A DNA stretch of 64,000 bases from Pandoraea fibrosis. Lineage in GTDB: Bacteria; Pseudomonadota; Gammaproteobacteria; Burkholderiales; Burkholderiaceae. Every line of letters begins with the position of its first letter. Positions within the stretch are counted from its first letter, which is position 1. The position numbers were made by a program, and so were the translations under genes. Shown in pieces: positions 55,366 to 64,000 of the stretch. Where the stretch lies: positions 4,278,001 to 4,342,000 of the forward strand of contig NZ_CP047385.1 in the NCBI RefSeq assembly GCF_000807775.2. Direction: 5' to 3'. The notes under the pieces were generated by a model that was not told where the DNA came from, did not search any database, and saw only the letters and a program-made list of their open reading frames with translations.

Positions 55366-55854
55366 TCACTCCTCGACGTGAATGGTCAGCGTCTCCTTGA
55401 TCTCCTCCATCACCACGTAGCTCTTCGACTGCACGGCACCGGGCAGTTGCAGAAGAATGTCGCCGAGCAGCTTCCGGTACTCGGACATCTCCCGGATACG
55501 CGCCTTGATCAGATAGTCGAAATCGCCGGAGATCAGGTGGCACTCCATCACCTCGGGAATTCGCAGGACTTCCCGGCGGAACTGATCGAACATGTTGCCC
55601 GACTTGTGATCGAGCGTGATCTCGACGAACACGAGCAACGACGCCCCAAGCGCCGCCGGATTCACCCGTGCGAAGTAGCCCACGATCACGCCGTCGCGCT
55701 CCATGCGCTTCACGCGCTCGATACAGGGCGTGATCGACAGACCGACCTGTTCCGAGAGGTCTTTCATCGACATTCGGCCGTCCTGCTGAAGCAACGTGAG
55801 GATGCGCCGATCCAGCCGATCCAGCGTGCGGACCGATTGCTGCTGAACTCTCAT
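55366..55854 (-). CDS. dadR: Lrp/AsnC-family regulator of dadA (DadR-like)
   Basis: A 162-residue feast/famine regulator: an N-terminal helix-turn-helix (LDRLDRRILTLLQQDGRM, SMKDLSEQVGLSITPCIERV) and a C-terminal RAM effector domain (about 75-155, with VMECHLISGDFDYLIKAR). It diverges from dadA with a 104-bp AT-richer gap, the standard dadR-dadA arrangement, and so most likely responds to alanine. It is 9 bp from the convergent radical SAM gene. Gene symbol by context. Confidence 0.88.
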   Translation of the reverse strand: MRVQQQSVRTLDRLDRRILTLLQQDGRMSMKDLSEQVGLSITPCIERVKRMERDGVIVGYFARVNPAALGASLLVFVEITLDHKSGNMFDQFRREVLRIPEVMECHLISGDFDYLIKARIREMSEYRKLLGDILLQLPGAVQSKSYVVMEEIKETLTIHVEE

Positions 55855-55958
55855 GATTTATTCCTGAATTACGGCGATATACATTAACTAAACCTAGCAA
55901 TCCGAGAATAGCATGCCAATTATTACTGGATAACTATGGTTTTACAGGAGTCAACGCA
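55855..55958. promoter_or_regulatory. dadR-dadA control region
   Basis: A 104-bp AT-rich stretch between divergent starts, the expected Lrp-type operator zone. ACAGGAG precedes the dadA start. I could not define an individual Lrp site. Confidence 0.5.
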
Positions 55959-57245
55959 ATGAAGGTCATCGTTCTCGGCAGCGGCGTCATTGGCGTCACC
56001 AGCGCCTACTACCTGGCCAAGGCCGGGCACGACGTCACGGTGCTCGACCGCCAGGCCGGTCCGGCACTCGAGACCAGCTTCGGTAACGCTGGCCAGATTT
56101 CACCGGGCTACGCCTCGCCGTGGGCGGCACCGGGCATTCCGACGAAGGCCATCAAGTGGTTGTTCCAGAAGCACGCCCCGCTTGCCATCCGTCCGGACGG
56201 CACGCTCACGCAGCTCAAGTGGCTCTATCAGATGCTGCGCAACTGCACGCCTGAGCGTTACGCCGTCAACAAGGAACGCATGGTGCGAATCGCCGAATAC
56301 AGCCGCGATTGCTTCCGCACTTTGCGCGCCGAGACCGGCATTCCCTACGAAGGCCGCCAGGCCGGCACGCTGCAACTGTTCCGAACCGAGGAGCAACTGG
56401 CCAACGCTGCGCGCGATATCGCGGTGCTCGAAGAGGCCGGGGTACCGTTCGAACTGCTCGACAGCTCGGCCCTTGCCACAGCGGAACCGGCATTGGCGGC
56501 GGTATCGCACAAACTCACCGGTGGCCTGCGGTTGCCGAACGACGAGACGGGCGACTGCCAGTTGTTCACCACGCGTCTCGCGGCCATGGCCGAAGCCCTC
56601 GGGGTGAAATTCCGTTACGACATGCCGATCGACGGCCTGCAAGTCGTCGGCGACAAGATCGAGGGCGTGGTCTGCGCGGGCATGATGCAGCGCGCCGACG
56701 CCTACGTTGTGGCGCTCGGCTCGTATTCCACGCCATTCCTGCGCGGCATCGTCGACATCCCCGTCTACCCGCTCAAGGGCTACTCCATCACCGTGCCGAT
56801 CGTGGACGCCTCGCGCGCCCCCGTGTCGACCATCCTCGACGAGACCTACAAGATTGCCGTCACCCGCTTCGATGACCGCATCCGCGTTGGCGGCATGGCC
56901 GAAGTAGTCGGTTACAACAAGACGCTCAATCCGGCACGTCGCGCCACGCTGGAAATGGTGGTGAACGACCTGTACCCGGGTGCGGGCAACACGGCCGAAG
57001 CCTCGTTCTGGACCGGCTTGCGCCCGATGACGCCGGACGGCACGCCGATCGTCGGCGCTACCGCCCTGCGCAATCTGTTTCTGAACACGGGGCACGGCAC
57101 GCTGGGCTGGACGATGTCCTGCGGTTCCGGTCAATTGCTGGCCGATCTGATGTCAGGGCGCCGGCCGGCGATTCTGGCCGACGATCTGTCGGTCGCGCGC
57201 TACAGCGGCGCGTCCGAGGCTCAGGCCCAACCGGCCTTTGCCTGA
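55959..57245 (+). CDS. dadA: D-amino acid dehydrogenase small subunit
   Basis: A 428-residue FAD enzyme that oxidises D-alanine and other D-amino acids to keto acids at the inner membrane. The FAD motif [20 protein letters not shown] is at residues 4-23; then [19 protein letters not shown] and the C-terminal [20 protein letters not shown] with [17 protein letters not shown]. The length is standard (432 in E. coli). ACAGGAG lies 11 bases before the ATG. It is divergent from the Lrp-type regulator. No alanine racemase gene (dadX) is next to it; ald follows after a terminator. Confidence 0.95.
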   Translation: MKVIVLGSGVIGVTSAYYLAKAGHDVTVLDRQAGPALETSFGNAGQISPGYASPWAAPGIPTKAIKWLFQKHAPLAIRPDGTLTQLKWLYQMLRNCTPERYAVNKERMVRIAEYSRDCFRTLRAETGIPYEGRQAGTLQLFRTEEQLANAARDIAVLEEAGVPFELLDSSALATAEPALAAVSHKLTGGLRLPNDETGDCQLFTTRLAAMAEALGVKFRYDMPIDGLQVVGDKIEGVVCAGMMQRADAYVVALGSYSTPFLRGIVDIPVYPLKGYSITVPIVDASRAPVSTILDETYKIAVTRFDDRIRVGGMAEVVGYNKTLNPARRATLEMVVNDLYPGAGNTAEASFWTGLRPMTPDGTPIVGATALRNLFLNTGHGTLGWTMSCGSGQLLADLMSGRRPAILADDLSVARYSGASEAQAQPAFA

Positions 57246-57249
57246 CCCC

Positions 57250-57277
57250 AAACGGCACCTTCGGGTGCCGTTTTTGT
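57250..57277 (+). terminator. Terminator of dadA
   Basis: AACGGCACC-TTCG-GGTGCCGTT with a TTTTTG tail, 5 bp after the dadA stop codon; a UUCG loop. It separates dadA from ald, which therefore needs its own promoter or read-through. Confidence 0.9.
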
Positions 57278-57349
57278 TTGGCGCGCACGCAACGTTTGCA
57301 TGAGTCGTACCCGTTTCTTGCTGTCACATCACAACAAAGGAGACGCATC

Positions 57350-58483
57350 ATGAAAATCGGTGTACCGAAGGAGATCAAGAACCACGAATATCGCGTAGGC
57401 ATGACGCCCGCAGCCGTACGCGAAGTGGTGGCACGCGGGCACGAGGTGTGGATCGAGACACAGGCCGGCGAAGGCATCGGCATGGACGACACGGTCTACG
57501 CTGCCGCCGGTGCACGCATTGCCGCCAATGCCGTCGACGTGTTCGACCGCGCCGAGTTGATCGTCAAGGTCAAGGAGCCGCAGGCGGTAGAGCGCGCCCG
57601 GCTACGCCCCCATCACACGCTCTTCACCTACCTCCATCTCGCCCCCGACCCCGACCAGACCCGCGACCTGATCAAGAGTGGTGCAACGTGCATTGCGTAT
57701 GAAACAGTGACGTCAGCGAATGGCGGCCTGCCGCTACTTGCACCAATGTCCGAGGTCGCCGGTCGCATGTCGATTCAGGCCGGGGCAACGGCGCTTGAAA
57801 AAACGCACGGTGGACTGGGGCTGCTGCTTTCCGGCGTGCCCGGCGTGGAAGCTGGCAAGGTGGTGATCCTGGGGGGTGGCGTCGTCGGCACCAACGCCGC
57901 AACGGTGGCCGTCGGCATCGGTGCGCAGGTCACCGTCATCGACAAATCGGTCGACGCGCTCCGGCGCATCAGTGCGCAGTTCGGTGGCCGCGTGCAGACG
58001 GTCTACTCCACGCAGCACGCCATCGAAACGCATCTGCGCGAAGCCGATCTCGTCATCGGTGGCGTACTCATTCCGGGCGCAGCGGCACCGAAGCTCGTCA
58101 CCCGCGAGATGCTCGGTCTGATGCGCAGGGGGGCGGTGATTGTCGACGTCGCGATCGATCAGGGAGGCTGCTGCGAGACGTCTCACGCCACGACACATGC
58201 CGATCCGGTCTATGTCGTGGACGGCGTGGTGCACTACTGCGTGGCGAATATGCCGGGCGGCGTACCGAGGACGTCGACGTTTGCGCTCAACAACGTGACG
58301 TTGCCCTTCATTCTGCAACTGGCAGATCACGGCCCGGTGGCGGCCATGAGGGCAGACCCACACCTGCTGGCGGGGCTGAATGTCGCACACGGCCTGGTCA
58401 CCAACCGAGGTGTCGCCGACGCACTGGGGCTGGTCTATCAAGACCCGCATGTCGTATTGGCGAACCTGCCGGCTGCGGCGTAA
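57350..58483 (+). CDS. ald: Alanine dehydrogenase
   Basis: A 377-residue NAD-dependent enzyme interconverting L-alanine and pyruvate plus ammonia. It begins [20 protein letters not shown]; further family blocks are [24 protein letters not shown] and the Rossmann motif [17 protein letters not shown] (about 169-185), then [23 protein letters not shown] is 8 bases before the ATG. Together with dadA it channels both alanine isomers to pyruvate. It faces the RND permease gene across a hairpin. Confidence 0.96.
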   Translation: MKIGVPKEIKNHEYRVGMTPAAVREVVARGHEVWIETQAGEGIGMDDTVYAAAGARIAANAVDVFDRAELIVKVKEPQAVERARLRPHHTLFTYLHLAPDPDQTRDLIKSGATCIAYETVTSANGGLPLLAPMSEVAGRMSIQAGATALEKTHGGLGLLLSGVPGVEAGKVVILGGGVVGTNAATVAVGIGAQVTVIDKSVDALRRISAQFGGRVQTVYSTQHAIETHLREADLVIGGVLIPGAAAPKLVTREMLGLMRRGAVIVDVAIDQGGCCETSHATTHADPVYVVDGVVHYCVANMPGGVPRTSTFALNNVTLPFILQLADHGPVAAMRADPHLLAGLNVAHGLVTNRGVADALGLVYQDPHVVLANLPAAA

Positions 58484-58495
58484 TCTCGCCGGCTC

Positions 58496-58536
58496 CTGGC
58501 GCTGCGTCGGACAATTTCTTCCCGGCGCAGCGCCAG
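58496..58536. terminator. Hairpin between ald and the RND permease gene
   Basis: CTGGCGCTGCG (58496-58506) and CGCAGCGCCAG (58526-58536) are perfect complements around a 19-base loop. It lies between two converging genes and probably ends both transcripts, though no T tract follows. Confidence 0.5.
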
Positions 58537-58549
58537 TCCCGCTACCGCA

Positions 58550-61500
58550 TCACTCGGGCGCCTGCGCGCCCTGCTGCGCGCGACGCGCTTTGCGCTCCCG
58601 GAACCAGAGACTCGCCCGGTCGAGATAGAGATAGATGACGGGGGTCGTAAACAGCGTAAGGGCCTGCGACAGCACCAGTCCACCAACCATCGCGTACCCC
58701 AGCGGACGCCGCAACTCCGACCCTGCCCCCGTGCCGAGCATCAGGGGTAAGCCCGCGAGCAGCGCACACATCGTCGTCATCATGATCGGACGGAAGCGCA
58801 GCAGGCATGCCTGATAGATCGACGCCTCCGGCGAAAGCCCATGGTCACGCTCCGCCGTGAGCGCAAAGTCCACCATCATGATCCCGTTCTTCTTCACGAT
58901 CCCGATCAGCAAGATGATGCCGATCAACGCAATCACACTCAGATCGTGTCCGCCGAGCATCAGAATCAGCAACGCCCCCACGCCGGCCGATGGCAGCGTC
59001 GAGAGGATGGTGAGCGGATGGATATAACTCTCGTAAAGCAACCCCAGCACGATGTACACCGCCACCAGCGCCGCCAGAATCAGATACGGCTGCGTCGATA
59101 GCGAGTCGCGGAACGCCTGCGCCGTTCCCTGAAAGTTGCCGTTGAGCGACAGCGGGAGATTCATCTGTGCCTGCGTGCGGCGAATTGCATCGACCGCCTC
59201 GCCAAGCGAGACGCCCGGCGCGAGATTGAACGATAGCGTCACCGCCGGAAACTGGCTCTGGTGGCTGATGAGCAGGTAGTTGGTCTTGCTACGATCGATG
59301 CGGACGAACGTAGAGAGCGGCACCCGATTTCCGGTCGTCGGCGACATCAGGTAGAGCTTGTCGAGCAAAGCCGGATCGGCCTGCAACGCCGGCGTGACCT
59401 CCATCACCACGTGATAGCTGTTGATCTGCGTGAAGTACTGCGCAATCTGCCGCTGCCCGATGGCGTTGTACAGCGTGGCCTCGATCAGCGCCGGGGAGAT
59501 GCCGAAGCTCGACGCTCTGTCGCGGTCGATCGTCAGCGTCGCGGTGGCGGCATTGCTCTGCTGGTCGGTTGCGAGATCCGTGAGTTGCGGCAATCGACGC
59601 AACCGCTCCAGTAACAGTGGCGCCCAGTGATTGAGTTCGTTGATGTCGGCGTCCGTCAACGTGTACTGGTATTGCGTGCGGGCCAAACGACCGCCGACAT
59701 TGATGTCCTGCCCGGCCTGCAAGAACAGGTTGATGCCCTCGAGCTGCGCGAGCTTGGGCCGCAATCGGGCAATGACTTGGTCCGCAGAAAGCGTGCGCCC
59801 TGCCGCCTTCGGCTTGAGGTTGATATAGAAGTTGGCCGTATTGGCGGTGTTGTTGCCGGTATTCGCGACGAAGCTGAGCACATCGGGGTCTTGCCGCACC
59901 ACATCGGCGACGCGCACTACGCGCTCACTCATCAACGTGAACGACGTATCTTGCGCGGACTCCGCAAATCCGAAAACGAACCCCGTGTCCTGCTGCGGGA
60001 AGAAGCCTTTGGGAATCACGATGTAGAGCATCGCCGTGAGTACCAGCGTCGCCAGAAACACCAGCAGCGTGATGAACTGATGCGCCAGCACCACTTGCAA
60101 ACCGCGTCGATAGCCGTTCTGCATATGGTCGAAGCCTGCTTCGAACCAGCGATACAGACGACCGTGCCGCTCGGGCGGCGTATGCCGCAGAAAGCGCGAA
60201 CACAGCATCGGGGTGAGCGTCAGCGACACGATCACCGAGATCGCGATCGTCAGCGTGACCGTGATGGCGAACTCCCGGAAGAGTCGCCCGACGATCCCGC
60301 CCATCAACAACAAGGGAATAAAGACTGCCACGAGCGAGACCGAGATCGATACGATCGTGAAGCCGATTTCGGCCGCCCCGCGATAGGCCGCCTCCATCGG
60401 GTCCATGCCGTCTTCCACATGGCGATAGATGTTCTCCAGCATCACGATGGCGTCGTCCACCACAAAGCCGACGGAGATCGTGAGCGCCATGAGCGACAGG
60501 TTGTCGAGGCTGAATCCGATCAGGTACATCACAGCCGCCGTTCCCATCATGGCGAGCGGTACGGTCACCGCCGGAATCAGCGTGGCCGGCAGATTGCGCA
60601 GGAACAGGAAAATCACGAGTACCACCAGCACGCCGGTCAACACCAGGGTGAACTCGACATCCTCGACCGATGCCCGGATCGTTTGCGTCCGGTCGGTCAG
60701 GATATTCACCTCGACCGCCGGCGGAATGGATGCCTGCAAACGCGGCAGCGCCGCCTTGATGCGCTCGACCGTGGCGATCACGTTCGCGCCCGGCTGCTTC
60801 GTCACGGCGAGAAACACCGAGCGCCCGCTCTTGAGCGTCTCGCTCTCCGGCATGGCGGCGCCGCGAAACGCCCATCCGGCGAAGCGGGCATTTTCCGGTC
60901 CCGCCACCGCCTGCCCCAGATCGCGCACGCGCACCGGCGCTCCCCCTCGATAAGCGACGATCACCTCGTTCCAGAGCACGGGACTGAGCAGTTGACCGTT
61001 GTCGTAGACCGTCACGCTCTGACGCGGCCCGTCGAAGCTCCCCTTCGGCGCATTGACCGTCGCGCTGGCCAGCGCGCCTCGCACCGTCTCCAGATCGAGG
61101 CCAAGCGCGGCCACCTTGTCCGGGTCCAGTTGAATGCGAATCGCCGGTTTCTGAACGCCCCCGATGTTCACCAACCCGACACCGTCGATCTGCGAGATTT
61201 GCTGCGCAAGCACGTTATCGGCGTAGTCGTTGACGACTGTGAGCGGCAAGGTGTCCGACTTGACGGACATGAGCAGAATCGGCGAGTCGGCAGGATTGAT
61301 CTTGCGATACGTCGGTGGACTCGGCAGGTTGCTTGGCAACTGCCCGCCCGCCGCATTGATCGCGGCCTGTACGTCGACAGCGGCAGCATCGATGTTGCGA
61401 TTCAAGTCGAACTGCAACGTGATCGACGTGGTGCCAAGCGCACTGGTCGACGTCATCTGCGTAAGCCCTGCGATCAGCGAGAACTGACGCTCCAACGGTG

Positions 61501-61693
61501 TGGCGACATTCGACGCCATCGTTGAGGGATCCGCTCCGGGTAGCGTGACCGACACCTGAATCGTCGGGAAATCGACCTGCGGCAAGGGTGCGACCGGCAG
61601 CAGCGGCCAGGCCGCCACCCCCACCAGAAACAAGGCAGCGGCGAGCAGCGACGTGCCGATGGGACGTTTGATGAACGTGGCGGAGATGGACAT
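58550..61693 (-). CDS. RND efflux permease (HAE1 family, MdtC-like)
   Basis: A 1047-residue proton-driven drug exporter with 12 helices and two large periplasmic loops. It begins SISATFIKRPIGTSLLAAAL; proton-relay region DNLSLMALTISVGFVVDDAI with the usual paired Asp, then LRRPLGYAMVGGLVLSQALT near the end. Layout resembles MdtB/MdtC (one polypeptide). The ATG at 61693 gives normal length; a longer open frame upstream is rejected as antisense-like. It lies 29 bp after the adaptor gene, so they form an operon. No outer-membrane channel gene lies here. Confidence 0.94.
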   Translation of the reverse strand: MSISATFIKRPIGTSLLAAALFLVGVAAWPLLPVAPLPQVDFPTIQVSVTLPGADPSTMASNVATPLERQFSLIAGLTQMTSTSALGTTSITLQFDLNRNIDAAAVDVQAAINAAGGQLPSNLPSPPTYRKINPADSPILLMSVKSDTLPLTVVNDYADNVLAQQISQIDGVGLVNIGGVQKPAIRIQLDPDKVAALGLDLETVRGALASATVNAPKGSFDGPRQSVTVYDNGQLLSPVLWNEVIVAYRGGAPVRVRDLGQAVAGPENARFAGWAFRGAAMPESETLKSGRSVFLAVTKQPGANVIATVERIKAALPRLQASIPPAVEVNILTDRTQTIRASVEDVEFTLVLTGVLVVLVIFLFLRNLPATLIPAVTVPLAMMGTAAVMYLIGFSLDNLSLMALTISVGFVVDDAIVMLENIYRHVEDGMDPMEAAYRGAAEIGFTIVSISVSLVAVFIPLLLMGGIVGRLFREFAITVTLTIAISVIVSLTLTPMLCSRFLRHTPPERHGRLYRWFEAGFDHMQNGYRRGLQVVLAHQFITLLVFLATLVLTAMLYIVIPKGFFPQQDTGFVFGFAESAQDTSFTLMSERVVRVADVVRQDPDVLSFVANTGNNTANTANFYINLKPKAAGRTLSADQVIARLRPKLAQLEGINLFLQAGQDINVGGRLARTQYQYTLTDADINELNHWAPLLLERLRRLPQLTDLATDQQSNAATATLTIDRDRASSFGISPALIEATLYNAIGQRQIAQYFTQINSYHVVMEVTPALQADPALLDKLYLMSPTTGNRVPLSTFVRIDRSKTNYLLISHQSQFPAVTLSFNLAPGVSLGEAVDAIRRTQAQMNLPLSLNGNFQGTAQAFRDSLSTQPYLILAALVAVYIVLGLLYESYIHPLTILSTLPSAGVGALLILMLGGHDLSVIALIGIILLIGIVKKNGIMMVDFALTAERDHGLSPEASIYQACLLRFRPIMMTTMCALLAGLPLMLGTGAGSELRRPLGYAMVGGLVLSQALTLFTTPVIYLYLDRASLWFRERKARRAQQGAQAPE

Positions 61694-61722
61694 GGGCGCG
61701 GATGAGAAGGCCGGCGAGCGCG

Positions 61723-63021
61723 CTAGCGGCCCGCAGAACCCGATGTCCCGGCTGCGTGGGTGCCGGAACCCGCAGGTGGCGGCATCGCCCCGGCGCCACG
61801 GCTCGTCGTCTGCGCGGTCGCCGCCCCGCCCCCGGACGTATTGCGCGCCTCCATGACCGGCGTTCCTGGACGCAACTTGAGTTGCCCGTCGACGACCACC
61901 CGCGTGCCCGCCGTCAGGCCGCTCTCGATGATGGCCTGCGTACCCTGCGTGACGCCCACCTTCACGGGTTGTACCGCCGCCCGCCCCTGCTCGTTCACCA
62001 CATAGACGAAAGTCCCACCGGGACCGTTCTGCACCACCGACGCATCGAGCGCGATTGCCTGCGACATCACCCCGAGCGTCAGCCGCGCATTGACATACTG
62101 GCCGGGCCACAGCCGATGGCCGGCGTTCGCGAACGTCGCCTTGAGCTGCACGGTGCCGCTCGTGTTGTCGATCTGATTGTTGATAAGCGTGAGTTTTCCG
62201 GAGGCCAATCGCTCCCCCCCATTTCGCGCGTAAGCGTCGACCGCCAGCCCCGCATTGCCCGCCGTCTGCATCGCGGCATTCACGGCGCCGACGGTGTCCT
62301 CGGGCAAGGTGAACAGCACCGTGATCGGATCGATCTGATTGACGATGACGATGCCGCTCGCGTCGGCGGCGTGCACGATATTGCCGACATCGACCAGACG
62401 TACCCCGGTCCGCCCGTCAATGGGAGACCGGATCGTCGTGTAATCGAGTTGCACCGACGCGTAGTCGATCTGTGCCTGATCGGTCAGCACCGCCGCTTCG
62501 AGCTGCTTGACGAGCGCAGCCTGCGTATCCGCCTGCTGCTGGGACGACGCCCCCTGTGCGGCGAGGGTCTGGTAGCGCTTCAGATCGAGCCGCGCGTTCA
62601 CGAGCTGCGCGACGTCGCGTGCCTTCGTGGCACGCGCCTGTTCGAGCTGCGCTCGGTACGGCCTCGCGTCGATTTGCACGAGCAAGTCGCCCGCCTTCAC
62701 GTCACGCCCTTCGGAGAACGCCACCCGTTCGATCTGACCGTCGACCCGTGCGCGCACCGTGACCGACGTGGTGGCCTGCACAGTGCCGATCCCGATGACG
62801 TAGCGCGGCAGGTCCGCAGCCGTCACAACGCTCGACACGACGGCGACAGGAGGCGGCGGTGCAGCAGGCGGTGCCGTGCGGTGCGCCGCCCAGCGCCAGA
62901 CCAGCAGCGCCACGACGACCAACGCGACGAGGACGAGCCAGCGCCAGCGACGCGACGCGTCAGAGCGGCGTGGGTCGTCGGGCGCGGGCCCGGCATTGTC
63001 TTGCGCCGTGGGTTGCGTCAT
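61723..63021 (-). CDS. RND efflux periplasmic adaptor (MFP)
   Basis: A 432-residue HlyD/AcrA-type adaptor. A single N-terminal anchor (about 26-45, LVLVALVVVALLVWRWA) is followed by a Pro-rich linker, barrel-sandwich hybrid blocks (VRARVDGQIERVAFSEGRDV), a coiled-coil hairpin (about 115-185) and beta-barrel (INNQIDNTSGTVQLKATF). The last 50 residues are Gly/Ala/Ser-rich and disordered. GGGAGGCGTC precedes the ATG at 63021. It links the RND pump to an outer-membrane channel encoded elsewhere. Confidence 0.93.
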   Translation of the reverse strand: MTQPTAQDNAGPAPDDPRRSDASRRWRWLVLVALVVVALLVWRWAAHRTAPPAAPPPPVAVVSSVVTAADLPRYVIGIGTVQATTSVTVRARVDGQIERVAFSEGRDVKAGDLLVQIDARPYRAQLEQARATKARDVAQLVNARLDLKRYQTLAAQGASSQQQADTQAALVKQLEAAVLTDQAQIDYASVQLDYTTIRSPIDGRTGVRLVDVGNIVHAADASGIVIVNQIDPITVLFTLPEDTVGAVNAAMQTAGNAGLAVDAYARNGGERLASGKLTLINNQIDNTSGTVQLKATFANAGHRLWPGQYVNARLTLGVMSQAIALDASVVQNGPGGTFVYVVNEQGRAAVQPVKVGVTQGTQAIIESGLTAGTRVVVDGQLKLRPGTPVMEARNTSGGGAATAQTTSRGAGAMPPPAGSGTHAAGTSGSAGR

Positions 63022-63468
63022 GACGCCTCCCTGGGGAGTCCGATCCAGAATGGCCGGGGGTCCGTCGCGGCGACGGCCGGCGCCGTCTGACGCTGCGACA
63101 AACCCGATATCGTCCCGGCCGGATGGCGGGATGTGCTCACGAGTGTGTCGTATCTGCGCAGGGCTCGCAGTCCGCATTTTCCCTGCCTATACAAGGCCTT
63201 GCCACGTGACGGACAGCCGGCTGCCATGCTCGCGCCATGCGGGGGCGAGCATGACGTTTTGTGGATTCCAAACGTCTGTTTTACCCACGACGCGTCGGCA
63301 GCGAACTGGCTGCGGGGCCGCGCCACGCCTCGCGCTTTGGACATGGGCATACTCACTTCGTTATACTTGCCCAATCTCGACGGCGCCGCCGGTCAGCCCC
63401 GATCCGCGGGCACGCGCTGCCGCGCAGCCTCCTGCCTGCCCCGAGCCGTCAATGTCCATGAGCAAGTG
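63022..63468. other. Gene-free stretch between the pump and ubiG
   Basis: Neither strand holds a believable gene in these 447 bp. It must contain the promoters of the adaptor (left) and of ubiG (right). Two inverted repeats lie at its centre: CATGCTCGC (63225-63233) with GCGAGCATG (63245-63253), and GACGTTT (63253-63259) with AAACGTC (63270-63276). They could be operators for an unseen regulator of the pump. Confidence 0.5.
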
Positions 63469-64000
63469 ATGAACGCCGATCCGCAAGAACTCAATAAATT
63501 CAGTGAATTGGCCCACCGTTGGTGGGACCCGCACAGCGAATTCAAGCCGCTGCACGAGATCAACCCGTTGCGTCTCGACTGGATCGAGCAACATGTGCCG
63601 CTGCAAGGCAAACGTGTGCTGGACATTGGCTGCGGCGGCGGCATCCTCTCCGAATCGATGGCTCGTCAGGGGGCGCGCGTGAAGGGGATCGACCTGTCGA
63701 AGAAGGCGCTCGGCGTGGCCGACCTGCATAGCCTGGAAGCGGGCCTGTCCATCGATTACGAAGAAATTTCGGCCGAGGCCCTGGCCGCCCGCGACGCCGG
63801 AACCTACGACGTGGTGACGTGCATGGAAATGCTTGAGCATGTGCCGTCGCCCGCGTCGATCGTGGCGGCCTGCGCAACGCTCGTCAAACCGGGCGGCCAT
63901 GTCTTCTTCTCGACGCTCAACCGCAAGCCCAAGGCCTGGTTGCTGGCCGTGGTCGGCGCCGAGTATGTGCTGCGCATGCTGCCGCGCGGCACGCACGATT
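63469..64000 (+). CDS. ubiG: Ubiquinone biosynthesis O-methyltransferase UbiG (3' end cut)
   Basis: The first 177 residues of a SAM-dependent O-methyltransferase in the ubiquinone pathway (both O-methylation steps). It begins [20 protein letters not shown], the UbiG amphipathic start, then the SAM motif [16 protein letters not shown] and [15 protein letters not shown], and [21 protein letters not shown]. The window ends before the last ~60 residues. The ATG at 63469 begins inside TGATGA; it is preceded by no good Shine-Dalgarno. Confidence 0.95.
   Translation, partial: MNADPQELNKFSELAHRWWDPHSEFKPLHEINPLRLDWIEQHVPLQGKRVLDIGCGGGILSESMARQGARVKGIDLSKKALGVADLHSLEAGLSIDYEEISAEALAARDAGTYDVVTCMEMLEHVPSPASIVAACATLVKPGGHVFFSTLNRKPKAWLLAVVGAEYVLRMLPRGTHD

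Noticed and set aside
59627..61525. 632-codon plus-strand frame across the RND permease
   Set aside because: Antisense shadow; the RND protein is clear and full-length on the minus strand.
61694..62110. 139-codon N-terminal extension of the RND permease
   Set aside because: The extension overlaps the adaptor gene, has no family similarity and would add a Gly/Arg-rich tail; the ATG at 61693 gives the normal length.
1..64000. tRNA or rRNA genes, CRISPR arrays, insertion sequences, phage genes
   Set aside because: I looked for cloverleaf-type TPsiC segments, regularly spaced repeats and transposase or integrase motifs and saw none.

Overview
The window is a gene-dense, high-GC (roughly 60-65 %) stretch of a bacterial chromosome. 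Gene content and order point to a betaproteobacterium of the order Burkholderiales: uup-parE-...-parC, rpsP-rimM-trmD-rplS, darP-mog-orn next to a Ste24-type protease and rsgA, thyA-folA, and a divergent dadR/dadA pair. Pandoraea or a close relative is my best guess; this is inference from protein style, not a search result. I see no rRNA, tRNA, CRISPR array, insertion sequence or prophage. This is core and metabolic chromosome, with one accessory-looking catabolic cluster.

Layout. 1-2 kb: a truncated MFS exporter diverging from a LysR regulator. 2-11 kb: a leftward topoisomerase IV region (uup, parE, a DUF4399 protein, a lytic transglycosylase, parC, a CopD-like membrane protein) plus an ElaA-type acetyltransferase. 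11-18 kb: small hypothetical and membrane genes, glnS, a urea-transporter homologue and a CPD photolyase. 18-21.4 kb: two lipoproteins, mgtC/sapB and dinB; dinB has a LexA box just upstream. 21.5-28.3 kb: a leftward cluster made of a LysR regulator, a NitT/TauT-type binding protein, a swivel-first aconitase-family dehydratase and two CaiB/BaiF CoA-transferases. It looks like an organic-acid catabolic pathway of unknown substrate. 28.8-32 kb: Fe(III)-type ABC permease and ATPase genes, divergent, with no binding protein beside them. 32-35 kb: thyA-folA and a convergent, overlapping membrane diguanylate cyclase. 35.2-39.8 kb: a complete branched-chain amino-acid ABC operon (livK-H-M-G-F). 40-47.6 kb: pmbA, darP, mog, orn, a Ste24 protease, rsgA, a CobD/CbiB paralogue and a Nudix CoA pyrophosphatase. 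47.8-50.2 kb: the rpsP-rimM-trmD-rplS operon. 50.4-55.4 kb: a sorbosone-type dehydrogenase, a META/DUF4377 lipoprotein, a TM2 protein, a DUF2520 dehydrogenase and a PA0069-family radical SAM protein with a near-ideal LexA box. 55.4-58.5 kb: alanine catabolism (Lrp-type regulator, dadA, ald). 58.5-63 kb: an RND efflux pump and its adaptor. The window ends inside ubiG.

How genes work together. dinB and the radical SAM gene each carry a CTGT-N8-ACAG operator, so both are probably SOS genes; mgtC lies 25 bp behind dinB and may share its transcript. dadA and ald both feed alanine into pyruvate under a divergent Lrp-family regulator. thyA and folA overlap by 4 bp and together run the thymidylate/dihydrofolate cycle. 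The liv genes form one transport unit with an internal stem-loop between livK and livH and a strong terminator after livF. Several long perfect inverted repeats lie in gene-free stretches (12.04, 35.04, 39.92, 40.0 and 63.2 kb) and are not explained by the genes.
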